From assembly GCF_000571935.1 (NCBI RefSeq), contig NZ_ATAX01000023.1, forward strand, positions 154,002 through 218,001: a stretch of DNA of 64,000 nucleotides, in the 5' to 3' direction. The DNA is from Ruminococcus flavefaciens 007c (GTDB taxonomy: Bacteria; Bacillota; Clostridia; Oscillospirales; Ruminococcaceae). Both the position numbers and the translations under genes were made by a program. Below the pieces are notes generated by a model, which was given only the letters and a program-made list of their open reading frames with translations, was not told where the DNA came from and searched no databases. Below are positions 41,894 to 54,100 of this stretch, piece after piece (position 1 is the stretch's first letter; every line of letters starts with the position of its first letter).

Positions 41894-41947
41894 AAAGAAT
41901 TGAAAATAAGAGGATATGAGAAAAAATATATTATGAGGTAGATAAAT

Positions 41948-43144
41948 ATGAAAAAGAAGATAAGCTTTATTTCCGTTATTGCAGCTGTTTCACTGCTTAC
42001 AGGATGCAGTGCATTCAATAACAACACACAGGGAACACAGACTGATAACGAGACAAAGACAGAGGCAACAGCTGCTGATGAAACAGATGATTGCTGTAAG
42101 GATAAAGATAATGACTGCTGCAAGGACGACGTTGCTGACTGCTGCGGTGACAGTGCAGAAGCTGTCCTCGGAAAGCCCGAAAAAACAAACATAAACATAG
42201 GTTATCTCAACTCTACAGCACATCTGCTTGCATTTGTGGCACAGGAGGAGGGCTACTTCAAGGAAGAGGGCCTTAAAGTTACGCTTACACAGTTTTCAAG
42301 CGCTTCTGAACTTGTAAACGGCCTTGAATCCGATAAACTTGATGTAGCATTTATCGGCTCGGTACCGACTCTGACATTCCAGAGTCAAGGACATGAAGTT
42401 TCGATCTTCGGCGGTGCAATGACAAACGGTCACGGCTATGTTATCAAACCTGAGTTTGCTGATAAGGACGAACTTGGAGTTGAGATACTCAAGGGAAGAA
42501 ATGTTGCTTCCGTAAAGAACAGTGTTCAGGACGCAGAGCTCCAGATACTTCTGAAGAACGCGCATATCGAAATAGGCGAGGGCAAGGACAAGGTGAATAT
42601 AGTATACTTTGATAGCCAGAAGGACGCCTATGCAGCGCTTCTTAACAGCTCCATCGATGCAGCTTCGGCATACTCGCCATACACTTCTCTTGCCAAGTCT
42701 CAGGGCTACAAGGTGGTTTACTATTGCGCACATGAAGAGGCGTTACAGAACCAGCCCTGTTGCCGTCAGGTTGCAAAGACATCGGCATTGGACAATAATC
42801 CGAATACATTCACAGCGCTTGAACGCGCATTTATAAAGGCTTACCACTTTACACAGACCGATCATGAGAAGACGGTCAAGGACGTTAAGAAATATATCGA
42901 CATAGATGAAGATTTCATTGATACAGAGGTATACGGCGGCTACAGTGTTTCAAGCCCCGATCCCGACAAGAAGGGAACTCTGACACTTAAGGATACTATT
43001 GTAGAGCTGGGATATACAGAGGATTACGATATTGAGCCTCATTATAATACAGATATCTACAAGAAGGCTCTTGAAAGCATCTTATCTGAAAATACCGATG
43101 ACATCTACTCATCATTAAAGGAGCATTTTGATGACTACGAATAA
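41948..43144 (+). CDS. NitT/TauT-type substrate-binding lipoprotein with DCC repeats
   Basis: 398 aa. Signal peptide with lipobox LLTGC (Cys20). After an acidic linker come three tandem octapeptides DCC(K/G)Dxxx at residues 48-71 (Cys49/50, 57/58, 65/66). From about residue 80 is an NMT1/SsuA-like binding domain (INIGYLNSTAHLLAFVAQEEGYFKEEGLKVTLTQFSSASELVNGLESDKLDVAFIGSVP); another Cys pair lies at NQPCCRQ. The family binds sulfonates, nitrate-like anions, thiamin precursors or aromatic acids. The Cys-pair linker is not part of the usual family. Confidence 0.88.
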   Translation: MKKKISFISVIAAVSLLTGCSAFNNNTQGTQTDNETKTEATAADETDDCCKDKDNDCCKDDVADCCGDSAEAVLGKPEKTNINIGYLNSTAHLLAFVAQEEGYFKEEGLKVTLTQFSSASELVNGLESDKLDVAFIGSVPTLTFQSQGHEVSIFGGAMTNGHGYVIKPEFADKDELGVEILKGRNVASVKNSVQDAELQILLKNAHIEIGEGKDKVNIVYFDSQKDAYAALLNSSIDAASAYSPYTSLAKSQGYKVVYYCAHEEALQNQPCCRQVAKTSALDNNPNTFTALERAFIKAYHFTQTDHEKTVKDVKKYIDIDEDFIDTEVYGGYSVSSPDPDKKGTLTLKDTIVELGYTEDYDIEPHYNTDIYKKALESILSENTDDIYSSLKEHFDDYE

Positions 43145-43949
43145 AATAGAGATAAAAGATCTCACAGTAAATTATATTGAAAATAAGAGAAGCTTCAACG
43201 CTCTCCATGATGTTTCATTCGGCGTAGGAAAAGGAGAGTTCGTAAGCGTTATAGGAGCCAGCGGTTGCGGCAAATCAACTCTGCTCAGTGTCCTGGAGGG
43301 GCTTTATGCCCCTGCCGGCGGCACGGTTCAGATAGACGGTAAGGAGCTTCACGGCACAGGTACAGAGCGCGGGGTTGTTTTCCAGCACTATTCACTGTTC
43401 CCGTGGATGACCACAAGAAAGAACATCGAGTTCGGCATAAAACAGTCCCGTCACGATGTCAAGCGCAGTGAACGCGCTAAGATAGCAGACGAATTTCTCA
43501 CAAAAGTCGGACTTACAGGATTCGGTAACAAATTTCCGTCACAGCTTTCGGGCGGAATGCAGCAGCGTGCGGCAATAGCCCGTGCTCTAGCCATGAATAC
43601 GGAGATACTCCTTATGGATGAGCCTTTCAGCGCTATCGACGCCAAGAACCGTGTTATATTGCAGGAGCTTCTGCTTAAACTCTGGGAAGGTGACGGAACC
43701 GAGGAGCGCAAAACAGTAGTTTTTGTAACTCACGATATCGATGAAGCTATACTGCTTTCGGATAAGATCGTTGTGCTCACTGCTCATCCCGGTACAGTAA
43801 ACGAGGTTGTGAATGTGCCCTTTGAGCGTCCGCGCAGACGTGAGGAATTAGTTAAGACAGACGAGTACGGCAAGTTCCGTAACAGACTGCTTTCACTTCT
43901 TTACAGTGACATTGCAGAGCGTATCGGCGGAGATGAGGTGGTATTATGA
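43131..43949 (+). CDS. ABC transporter ATPase (SsuB/TauB-like)
   Basis: 272 aa from ATG 43131, with AAAGGAG upstream, overlapping the binding-protein gene by 14 bp. Walker A GASGCGKSTL, signature LSGGMQQRAAIARAL, Walker B ILLMDEPFSAID, and VTHDIDEAILLSDKIVVL, the pattern of the nitrate/sulfonate/taurine ATPase group. Powers import with the two flanking proteins. Confidence 0.92.
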   Translation: MTTNKIEIKDLTVNYIENKRSFNALHDVSFGVGKGEFVSVIGASGCGKSTLLSVLEGLYAPAGGTVQIDGKELHGTGTERGVVFQHYSLFPWMTTRKNIEFGIKQSRHDVKRSERAKIADEFLTKVGLTGFGNKFPSQLSGGMQQRAAIARALAMNTEILLMDEPFSAIDAKNRVILQELLLKLWEGDGTEERKTVVFVTHDIDEAILLSDKIVVLTAHPGTVNEVVNVPFERPRRREELVKTDEYGKFRNRLLSLLYSDIAERIGGDEVVL

Positions 43950-44866
43950 CATTTAAGAAACGCTGGCTTCGTTTAACGCATCTGTTGTTTATAGCATTGC
44001 TTCTTATACAGCTTCTTCCGGACCGTTCAACAAAGGATGTATTTACAGGTTCACTTATTGCTTTTGCAGTAGGACTAGAAATAATCGTACTTGCTGTTTC
44101 AGCATTTATCAAAAAGGAAGAGGGGTTATCACTTCTCCTTGATATTACTGGATTTATATACGTAATACTTGCAATATGGTCGCTGGCTACGGCAAAGTAT
44201 AACATACTGAATGATCTGCTTTTCCCGGCTCCGGGCAAGGTGATACATCAGTTCACCGAGGACAGATCGGCTATACTTACAAATATTATCAGTTCACTGG
44301 GAACTACTATAAAGGGCTTTCTGCTTGCAGCTGTTGTAGCAATACCGCTGGGACTTTTCATAGGCTGGAGCGCAAGGATTGGCGGAGCTGCCACATATAT
44401 CACAAAGTTTTTCAGCTCAATTCCGCCAATAGTATATATACCATACGGAATCGCTCTTCTGCCGACATTCAAATCAGTTTCGGTATTTGTTATTTTCCTT
44501 GCAACATTCTGGCCTGTATTCGCAGGTACGATGAGCGGAGTTCTCGGAGTTGATAAGAAGATAATAGATTCGGCAAAGGTACTGAATGTAAGCAAGCCCG
44601 AAATGCTGTTCAGAGTAATACTCCCTGCATCCTTGCAGCAGATATTCCTTGGCTGCAATCAGGGGCTGAGCGTATCATTCATACTTCTTACATCTGCTGA
44701 GATGATAGGAGCACGTGACGGAATGGGATATTACGTAAAATACTACTCCGATTTCGGAGACTATACACGCACTATCACAGGACTTCTTGTAATTGGATTT
44801 GTAGTAATTGCTGTGACATTCCTGTTCAACAAGCTTCAGAACAGACTTTTAAGATGGAAAAGATGA
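43946..44866 (+). CDS. ABC transporter permease (SsuC/TauC-like)
   Basis: 306 aa, about six to eight membrane helices, with the BPD_transp_1 EAA-type loop around DKKIIDSAKVLNVSKPEMLFRVILPASLQQIFLG. ATGA overlap with the ATPase gene. Completes the NitT/TauT importer; no sulfonate monooxygenase is nearby and the host is probably anaerobic, so a sulfonate is not an obvious substrate. Confidence 0.92.
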   Translation: MTFKKRWLRLTHLLFIALLLIQLLPDRSTKDVFTGSLIAFAVGLEIIVLAVSAFIKKEEGLSLLLDITGFIYVILAIWSLATAKYNILNDLLFPAPGKVIHQFTEDRSAILTNIISSLGTTIKGFLLAAVVAIPLGLFIGWSARIGGAATYITKFFSSIPPIVYIPYGIALLPTFKSVSVFVIFLATFWPVFAGTMSGVLGVDKKIIDSAKVLNVSKPEMLFRVILPASLQQIFLGCNQGLSVSFILLTSAEMIGARDGMGYYVKYYSDFGDYTRTITGLLVIGFVVIAVTFLFNKLQNRLLRWKR

Positions 44867-44871
44867 AAAAA

Positions 44872-44905
44872 CTCCAAAGAACTTAATGTTCTTTGGAGCT
44901 TTTTA
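44872..44905. terminator. Bidirectional terminator between transporter and dapL
   Basis: 11-bp perfect stem CTCCAAAGAAC (44872-44882) / GTTCTTTGGAG (44888-44898) with A-run before and T-run after. Confidence 0.92.
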
Positions 44906-44907
44906 TT

Positions 44908-46119
44908 TTATGAGGGATCAGTATTTAACAGTTCAGTAAAACGTCTCATTGCTTCGACAGTGTTCTCTTTGCTGTTAAATGCGGTCAATCTGAACCAATG
45001 TGTGCCGTTCTCACCGAAGCCGGCCCCGGGAGTTCCTACGACTCCGGCACGTTCGAGCATAAAATCGAAGAATTCCCAGCTGTTCATGCCAAAGGGACAC
45101 TCAAACCAGATATAGGGGGAGTTTATGCCGCCTGTGAAACTGATACCGGTTTGTTTCATAGTATCAGCGATGATCCTTGCATTTTCCATATAATGAGCGA
45201 TCATTTTACGAGCTTCTTTCATGCCTTCCTCACTGAAAACAGCAGCGGCAGCTCGCTGAACGATATATGGAACTCCGTTGAATTTAGTGCACTGACGTCT
45301 ATTCCACATTCTGTTAAGGCTCATTTCTCTGCCATCTGATGTAACAGATCTTATTGCCTTGGGAACTACAGTGTATCCGCATCTTGTGCCTGTGAAGCCT
45401 GCTGTTTTAGAAAGGGAACAGAACTCCACTGCACACTTTTCCGCACCATCTATTTCATAGATGCTGTGGGGAAGATCACTGTCTGATATGAAGCACTCAT
45501 ATGCGGAATCAAAAAGTATTACAGCGTCGTTTTCAAGAGCATAATCGACCCATTCACGGAGCTGTGTTCTGTTGTAGCAAGCACCTGTGGGATTGTTTGG
45601 TGAGCAGATATAGATTATATCTGCATGAACGCTTCTGTCAGGCATAGGAAGAAAGTCATTTTCGGCAGTTCCGTTGATAAAGACGATATTCCTGCCGTTC
45701 ATTGTATTTGTGTCAACATAGACAGGATAAACAGGATCAGGTATCATTACGGTATTCTCTTTTGAAAAAAGGTCAGTGATATTGCCGGTGTCTGACTTGG
45801 CACCGTCGGAAACAAATATTTCATCTGTGTCGAGTGAGACACCGAATGTACTGTAATGTGCCTGTATAGCTTCACGAAGGAAGTCATAGCCCTGTTCGGG
45901 ACCGTATCCGCGGAAGCTTTCAGCCCTGCCCATTTCATCAGCAGCCGTGTGAATAGCTTCAACCACCGTTTTACCGAGAGGAAGGGTAACATCACCGATA
46001 CCGAGTCGTATCACTGTTCTGTCCGGGCATTTCTGATGAAATGCTGCAACTCTTTTTGCTACCTCACTGAAGAGGTAGCTCTCTTTTAAATCCAGAAAGT
46101 TTTCATTAAACTTAGCCAT
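44908..46119 (-). CDS. dapL: LL-diaminopimelate aminotransferase
   Basis: 403 aa from ATG 46119 (GGAG 8 bp upstream), overlapping dapF by 8 bp. VIRLGIGDVTLPLG, FRGYGPEQGYDFLREAI, SDGAKSDTGNI, CSPNNPTGACY and the PLP lysine in CSLSKTAGFTGTRCGYTV are DapL hallmarks. Converts tetrahydrodipicolinate directly to LL-diaminopimelate, giving lysine and peptidoglycan precursor. The next enzyme, DapF, is encoded just upstream. Confidence 0.93.
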   Translation of the reverse strand: MAKFNENFLDLKESYLFSEVAKRVAAFHQKCPDRTVIRLGIGDVTLPLGKTVVEAIHTAADEMGRAESFRGYGPEQGYDFLREAIQAHYSTFGVSLDTDEIFVSDGAKSDTGNITDLFSKENTVMIPDPVYPVYVDTNTMNGRNIVFINGTAENDFLPMPDRSVHADIIYICSPNNPTGACYNRTQLREWVDYALENDAVILFDSAYECFISDSDLPHSIYEIDGAEKCAVEFCSLSKTAGFTGTRCGYTVVPKAIRSVTSDGREMSLNRMWNRRQCTKFNGVPYIVQRAAAAVFSEEGMKEARKMIAHYMENARIIADTMKQTGISFTGGINSPYIWFECPFGMNSWEFFDFMLERAGVVGTPGAGFGENGTHWFRLTAFNSKENTVEAMRRFTELLNTDPS

Positions 46120-46957
46120 AGTAATATTCTCCGTCAAAAGTAAATTCTGCAGGACCTGTCATGTAGATGTGACCGTCCTCCATATTCCATTCTATTATGA
46201 GCTGACCGCCCAGAAGGTCAACTTTCACAGCCTCGTGGGGACTGATACCGTTCAGGCATGCTGCAGCAACTGTTGCACAGGTTCCCGTTCCGCAGGCGAG
46301 AGTTTCACCTGTACCGCGTTCCCATACGCGCATTTTCAGATGAGTCGGCGACAGAACGTTCACGAACTCTATATTAGCCTTATGCGGGAAGTGATTGTCC
46401 TTCTCGAACACACTTCCGAAGCGTTCAACGTCAAAAAGACTTACGTCATCGTTTATGAAAGTAACTGCATGAGGATTGCCCATTGAAACACAAGTGAACG
46501 TGAAGTCTCTGCCGTGTGCTGACAGACTAAGATCTTTAACAGGGGAAGCATTAGCGATAACAGGTATTTCAGTTGCTTCGGTTATAGGAGCTCCCATATC
46601 TACCGTCAGAGTTCGCGCTGTGTCATTTTCGTCTGTATTTACGGTTATAAACTTTATACCCGCAAGAGTCTCAATGGCTATCTGCTTTTTATGGATAATA
46701 TTTCTGTCATATACGTACTTTGCGACACAGCGTATAGCATTACCGCACATCTCCGACTCGCTGCCGTCAGGATTGAACATTCGCATACAACAGTCAGCGT
46801 TCTGACTTGGAGTGATCAGTACAAGACCGTCTGAGCCTATACCGAAATGCCTGTCACTGATTTTGCGTGCCAGTTCTGCGGGAGCTGATACTGTCTCATC
46901 AAAGCAGTTGATGTAAACATAATCGTTGCCGCACCCCTGCATTTTTGTGAACTTCAT
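46112..46957 (-). CDS. dapF: Diaminopimelate epimerase
   Basis: 281 aa. Both catalytic cysteines are present: Cys71 in MCGNAIRC and the Cys in LACGTGTCA; MQGCGNDYVYI at the start. Interconverts LL- and meso-diaminopimelate. Four bases after glnN stop, so part of the pyrG-glnN-dapF-dapL operon. Confidence 0.95.
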   Translation of the reverse strand: MKFTKMQGCGNDYVYINCFDETVSAPAELARKISDRHFGIGSDGLVLITPSQNADCCMRMFNPDGSESEMCGNAIRCVAKYVYDRNIIHKKQIAIETLAGIKFITVNTDENDTARTLTVDMGAPITEATEIPVIANASPVKDLSLSAHGRDFTFTCVSMGNPHAVTFINDDVSLFDVERFGSVFEKDNHFPHKANIEFVNVLSPTHLKMRVWERGTGETLACGTGTCATVAAACLNGISPHEAVKVDLLGGQLIIEWNMEDGHIYMTGPAEFTFDGEYYYG

Positions 46958-46961
46958 GTTA

Positions 46962-49049
46962 TCACACTCCGAAAAGCAGCTTATCGTAGGCAGGGAAGGG
47001 ATAATAGTCCTCTGCTGTCATTGTTTCAGCCTTATCAGCTGCGCTGCGGAGCTTATCCATTGCAGGGAGCATTGTGTCGCGTACATACACTGAAGCAGGC
47101 ATGATCTCACTGATGGACTTCAGCTTTGCAACTGCTGCTTCAAGCTCTGAAGTTGCGATGTCCATTTCATCGATGAGTTCAGAAAGCTGGGTTACAAGCT
47201 TTGTCTCGTATTTGCAGGCGACCTTTGATATGCTTTTCTTTGCAGATACTGCTGCGGCAGTATCTGCGGCAAACTTAGCAACAGCGGGGATTATCTCCTT
47301 ACGGGCCATATCTGTCATGGTAACAGCCTCAATGTTAACGGTTTTGATGTAATTTTCAAGCATTATATCACGGCGTGAGAAGATCTCGGCTTCAGTGAAA
47401 ATGCCATGGGATGTGAGCATATCAACATTTTTCTTGTCGCAGATATGCGGCATAGCGTCGGCAGTTGTTTTAAGGTTGAGAAGACCGCGGCGTTCAGCCT
47501 CTTCTATCCAAGCATCATCGTAGCCGTTGCCGTTGAAGATAATGCGTTTGTGTTCTTTAATTGTCTTTCTGATAAGGTCGTGGAGAGATTTATTGAAGTT
47601 CTTTGCCTTTTCAAGTTTATCTGCGAACTGCTTCAGTTCCTCTGCAACAGCAGCGTTGAGATGGATATTTGCGCAGGAGATACTGTTTGAAGAACCAAGC
47701 ATACGAAACTCGAATTTATTGCCTGTGAATGCAAATGGTGAGGTGCGGTTACGGTCGGTAGTATCCTTGCTGAACTGAGGAAGTACGTCTACGCCCAGCT
47801 TCATTTTTTCCTTTGCGGTTCCGCCGTAGGGCTTATCAGCTTCGATAGCATCAAGGACAGCTGTGAGTTCGTCACCGAGGAATATGGATATAACAGCAGG
47901 CGGAGCTTCATTCGCACCGAGTCGGTGGTCGTTTCCTGCGGTAGCAACTGAAAGTCGGAGCAGATCCTGATAGTCATCAACTGCTTTGATAACAGCTGCA
48001 AGGAAGAGTAGGAACTGAGCATTTTCAGCAGGTGTTTCGCCGGGTGAGAGAAGGTTTTCTCCTGTATCGGTGGATATTGACCAGTTGTTGTGTTTACCTG
48101 AGCCGTTTACGCCGGCGAAAGGCTTCTCATGGAGCAGACAAACAAGATTGTGTCTGAGTGCGACTTTCTGCATTACCTCCATTGTAAGCTGGTTGTGGTC
48201 GGCAGCTATATTGGTCGTATCGTAGATGGGAGCAAGCTCATGCTGTGCGGGAGCGACTTCGTTATGCTTTGTCTTGGCGAGTATTCCGAGCTTCCAAAGC
48301 TCACGGTCCAGGTCAGCCATATATTCGGCAACACGTGGTTTGATAGAACCAAAATAATGATCGTCCATTTCCTGACCTTTGGGAGGCATAGCTCCGAAGA
48401 GGGTGCGTCCGCACATGATAAGATCCTTGCGCTTTTTCCACATATCACGGTCAACAAGGAAATATTCCTGTTCGGGACCGACTGAGGTCTTTACGCTTTT
48501 TACCTTGTCGTTGCCGAAAAGTCTGAGTATGCGAAGAGCCTGCTTGTTTATCGCCTCCATGGAGCGGAGGAGCGGGACTTTCTTGTCAAGTGCTTCACCT
48601 GTATATGAGCAGAATGCTGTCGGAATGTAAAGTGTACCATCTTTGATAAAAGCATATGAGGTAGGATCCCATGCTGTGTAGCCGCGAGCTTCAAATGTAG
48701 CTCGGAGTCCGCCCGAAGGGAAGGAAGAAGCATCTGGCTCGCCTTTTACAAGCTCCTTGCCCGAGAATTCCATGATAACCCTTCCGTCAGGTGCAGGTGA
48801 GATGAAGCTGTCGTGTTTTTCTGCTGTAACTCCGGTCATCGGCTGGAACCAGTGGGTATAATGAGTTGCTCCTTTTTCGATAGCCCAGTCCTTCATTGCA
48901 GCTGCAACTGCGTTAGCAACGGATATATCAAGGGGAGTACCTCTGTCTATAGTGCGTTTCAGAGAGCGGTAGACCTTTTCGGAAAGCGTTGCTTTCATTA
49001 TCCTGTCATCAAATACCATTGAACCGAAATATTCTGTTACCTTTTCCAT
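46962..49049 (-). CDS. glnN: Type III glutamine synthetase
   Basis: 695 aa, the GSIII length. [89 protein letters not shown] and [10 protein letters not shown] are GSIII signatures. Assimilates ammonia into glutamine. Its RBS lies within the end of pyrG. A second, type I-like GS is encoded at 57206. Confidence 0.95.
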   Translation of the reverse strand: MEKVTEYFGSMVFDDRIMKATLSEKVYRSLKRTIDRGTPLDISVANAVAAAMKDWAIEKGATHYTHWFQPMTGVTAEKHDSFISPAPDGRVIMEFSGKELVKGEPDASSFPSGGLRATFEARGYTAWDPTSYAFIKDGTLYIPTAFCSYTGEALDKKVPLLRSMEAINKQALRILRLFGNDKVKSVKTSVGPEQEYFLVDRDMWKKRKDLIMCGRTLFGAMPPKGQEMDDHYFGSIKPRVAEYMADLDRELWKLGILAKTKHNEVAPAQHELAPIYDTTNIAADHNQLTMEVMQKVALRHNLVCLLHEKPFAGVNGSGKHNNWSISTDTGENLLSPGETPAENAQFLLFLAAVIKAVDDYQDLLRLSVATAGNDHRLGANEAPPAVISIFLGDELTAVLDAIEADKPYGGTAKEKMKLGVDVLPQFSKDTTDRNRTSPFAFTGNKFEFRMLGSSNSISCANIHLNAAVAEELKQFADKLEKAKNFNKSLHDLIRKTIKEHKRIIFNGNGYDDAWIEEAERRGLLNLKTTADAMPHICDKKNVDMLTSHGIFTEAEIFSRRDIMLENYIKTVNIEAVTMTDMARKEIIPAVAKFAADTAAAVSAKKSISKVACKYETKLVTQLSELIDEMDIATSELEAAVAKLKSISEIMPASVYVRDTMLPAMDKLRSAADKAETMTAEDYYPFPAYDKLLFGV

Positions 49050-49051
49050 AA

Positions 49052-50677
<1,626 letters not shown>

Positions 50678-50776
50678 TTATGATAAAGGCAGTCTGCGGA
50701 AATCGGGAGATTTTTAGTTTATTATTATTGTTCCGCAGACGCCCTTGTCAGCATCTTCAGCTGAAAAGAATACAGT

Positions 50777-50833
50777 AAAAAATCAAAGGGGTGTACAATG
50801 CACCGAAATATCAGTACATCATACACCCCTTTG
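50777..50833 (-). terminator. Second terminator-like hairpin in the pyrG leader
   Basis: On the minus strand CAAAGGGGTGTA/TACACCCCTTTG (12 bp), continued inward through two G-U pairs and ATGTAC/GTGCAT, then ATTTTTT. A very stable stem of about 20 pairs. Confidence 0.75.
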
Positions 50834-50857
50834 TGTATGGAATTAGCGCCACAAACC

Positions 50858-50894
50858 AAAAAAAGAGCTACGGATCCCATATCCGCAGCTTCTT
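50858..50894 (-). terminator. First terminator-like hairpin in the pyrG leader
   Basis: On the minus strand GCTGCGGAT/ATCCGTAGC (one G-U), loop ATGGG, then CTCTTTTTTT. Pairing is better on the minus than on the plus strand. It begins only about 15 nt after the predicted transcription start. Confidence 0.8.
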
Positions 50895-50910
50895 TGCTGT
50901 TTATAATGTC

Positions 50911-50939
50911 ATTATATTCCTTTAATAAGTTTTTGTCAA
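50911..50939 (-). promoter_or_regulatory. Consensus promoter upstream of pyrG
   Basis: Minus strand TTGACA (50934-50939), 17-bp spacer, TATAAT (50911-50916). Leader of about 250 nt before pyrG. Confidence 0.88.
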
Positions 50940-51040
50940 GGGGATTTTTGAAATTTGACGTATCATACATTTTGAACAAGCAGTTAGCAGAAAATAACTG
51001 TAAAATATTCACGAAAGAGATAAAACTCCTGCATTACCTA

Positions 51041-51069
51041 TTGACATTTCCGCTTTGAAGTGCTAATAT
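51041..51069 (+). promoter_or_regulatory. gltB promoter
   Basis: TTGACA (51041-51046), 17-bp spacer, TAATAT (51064-51069). Confidence 0.78.
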
Positions 51070-51084
51070 TAAAACAAGAACAAT

Positions 51085-51129
51085 GACGTTTCAGCAGGCT
51101 ATCTGTCTGTTGAGACGTCTTTTTATTTT
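51085..51129 (+). terminator. Terminator-like hairpin in the gltB leader
   Basis: GACGTTTCAGCAG (51085-51097) / CTGTTGAGACGTC (51107-51119), 13 pairs with two G-U, 9-nt loop, then TTTTTATTTT. Starts about 10 nt after the predicted transcription start. Confidence 0.82.
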
Positions 51130-51167
51130 ACGGTACGGATCAATGGCACTTCGTATCGGAAAGGCGA

Positions 51168-54100
51168 GTGAAAGATATGGACAATTTCAGAAACGAAGCT
51201 CCATACGAGCAGCAGGGGCTTTACGATCCAAGATTTGAACATGATAACTGCGGTATAGGTGCAGTTGTGAACATCAAGGGCGAGCAGTCAAGATACGTTG
51301 TTGACAGCGCACTCACAATAGTTGAAAAGCTTGAACATCGTGCAGGTAAGGACGCTGAGGGCAAGACAGGCGACGGTGTAGGTATACTTGTACAGATGCC
51401 ATACAGCTTCTTTATAAGCGAAGCTCAAAAGCTTGGTCATAACGTCGGCGGTGAGGGAGACTTCGGTGTTGGAATGTTCTTTTTCCCTCAGAATGAGATG
51501 AAGCGCGGACAGGCTATGAAGCTTTTTGAACTTATCATAAAAAAGAACGGAATGGAGTTCGTTTGCTGGCGTGAGGTTCCGGTATCTGCCGGTATTCTCG
51601 GTCAGAAAGCACATGATAGTATGCCTTTTATCATGCAGGCTTTTGTAAAGCGTCCTGATAAGTGTTCAAAGGGTCTGGATTTTGACCGCAGACTCTTTAT
51701 TGCAAGACGCGAATTTGAGCATTCCAATGAGAACACTTATGTCTGCTCGCTTTCAAGCCGTACCATCGTTTACAAGGGAATGTTCCTTGTTGACGAGCTG
51801 AGAAAGTTCTACACAGACCTGCAAAGCGAGGACTTTAAATCAGCGATCGCTACGGTTCATTCCCGCTTTTCTACCAATACGAATCCCAGCTGGCAGAAGG
51901 CTCATCCAAACCGTTTTATTGTCCACAACGGAGAGATCAATACAATAACAGGCAACGCAGATAAAATGCTTGCGCGTGAGGAGAGCATGACCTGCGAGGC
52001 ACTTAAAAACGATATGTATAAGATACTGCCTGCAATAAACGTAAATGGTTCGGATTCCGCAAGACTTGACAATGCTCTTGAATTCATGGTTATGTCAGGT
52101 ATGCCGCTGCCTCTGGCAGTTATGATTACTATTCCCGAGCCATGGAAGAATGACAAAACCATTTCCAAGTCAAAGTATGACCTCTATCAGTATTATGCTA
52201 CAATGATGGAGCCATGGGACGGTCCTGCGTCTATTATCTTTTCCGACGGCGATATTATGGGAGCCGTACTTGACAGGAACGGTCTTCGTCCTTCGCGTTA
52301 CTGTGTGACAAGTGACGGTTTTCTTATACTCTCTTCTGAGACAGGCTGTATCGATATTCCTGCTGAAAAGATAGTAAAAAAAGATCGTCTCCGTCCCGGA
52401 AAAATGCTTCTTGCTGATACAAAACAGGGACGTATTATCGAGGACGACGAAATCAAATCCACATATGCTTCACGTCAGCCTTACGGAGAGTGGCTCGATG
52501 CAAATCTTGTACGTCTTCATGATTTGCATATTCCAAATAAAGGCATTGAGACTTACTCATCAGACGAGCTTGCCAGACTGCAAAAGGCATTTGGCTACTC
52601 TTATGAGGATATACGCACAAGTATACTTCCCATGGCCGAAAAAGGAGCAGAGCCGATTGCTTCTATGGGAAGTGATATTCCACTGCCGCCACTGGATAAG
52701 CAGTCACCACCTCTTTTCAACTATTTCCGTCAGCTTTTCGCTCAGGTAACAAATCCTCCTTTTGATGCTATACGTGAGGAGATCGTTACCGATACAAGCG
52801 TTTATATAGGCAAGGACGGAAATATCCTTGAGGAATGTCCTGAGAACTGCCATGTTCTGAAGATAGAAAAACCGATACTCACCGAGACAGATATGCTCAA
52901 GATAAAGGCTCTGAACAGAGATGGACTGAAAAGTGCCGTTATTCCTATCACATACTACATCGGTACATCTCTTGAAAAAGCAGTGGAGCGGCTGTTTATA
53001 GAAGCAGATAAGGCTTATCGCGACGGTGCTTCTATTCTTATACTTTCCGACAGAGGCGTGGATGAATTCCATTGTCCTATACCATCGCTTCTGGCTGTTT
53101 CAGCACTTCAGCAGCATCTTGTTTCTACGAAAAAACGTACAGCGGTTGCAATGATCCTTGAGTCCGCAGAACCCCGTGAGGTACATCATTTTGCAGCGCT
53201 TCTCGGTTATGGAGCCTGTGCTGTAAATCCCTACCTTGCTCATGAGACGATACGTTCCCTCATTGAGGACGGAACACTTGATAAGGACTTCTATGCCGCT
53301 GAGGATGATTACAATTCCGCAATCCTCCATGGCATTGTAAAGATAGCTTCCAAAATGGGAATCTCCACTATCCAGTCCTATCAGGGCAGCAAGCTCTTTG
53401 AAGCTGTGGGCATTTCACGAGAGCTTATTGACAGTTATTTTTCGGGAACTGTCAGCCGTATCGGAGGAATAGGTCTTTCAGATATAAGCAGACGTACCGA
53501 AAAGCTTCATACAGCGGCATTTGATCCGCTCGGACTTAATGTGAACGAAAATATAACAAGTTCAGGCAGCCATAAGCTTCGCAGCGGTAAGTCCGATCAT
53601 CTGTATACTCCCGAGACTATACATCTGCTCCAGCAGGCGGCATGGACATGCAGCTATGATACATTCAAGGCTTACACCGCAGCTATCACGCGTGAGGATA
53701 ATGAGCTCACACTCCGCAGTCTGCTTGACTTCAATTATCCCAAAGACGGTGGTATTCCCCTTGATGAGGTCGAACCTGTCGAGAGCATCTGCAAGCGCTT
53801 CAAGACAGGAGCAATGTCATACGGCTCTATTTCACAGGAGGCACATGAGTGTATGGCTGTGGCTATGAACAGTATTGGCGGTAAGTCCAACAGCGGTGAG
53901 GGCGGTGAAAGTCCCGAACGATTGAAATCGGACAGATGTTCAGCTATCAAACAGGTGGCTTCGGGACGATTCGGCGTTACAAGCGAATATCTTGTTTCAG
54001 CACAGGAGATACAGATCAAAATGGCTCAGGGTGCAAAGCCCGGCGAAGGCGGTCATCTGCCCTCAGGAAAGGTTTATCCGTGGATCGCAAAGACACGCCA

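Noticed and set aside
41894..41947. Intrinsic terminator after the MRK...RCC leader
   Set aside because: No stable hairpin with a T-run is present in this stretch.
50725..51012. 95-codon minus-strand frame upstream of pyrG
   Set aside because: It spans the promoter and both terminator hairpins; no ribosome site.
51085..51129. Canonical dual-hexaloop ANTAR RNA motif at the gltB leader
   Set aside because: Only one hairpin with a 9-nt loop is visible; the required A/G positions in two hexaloops could not be placed.
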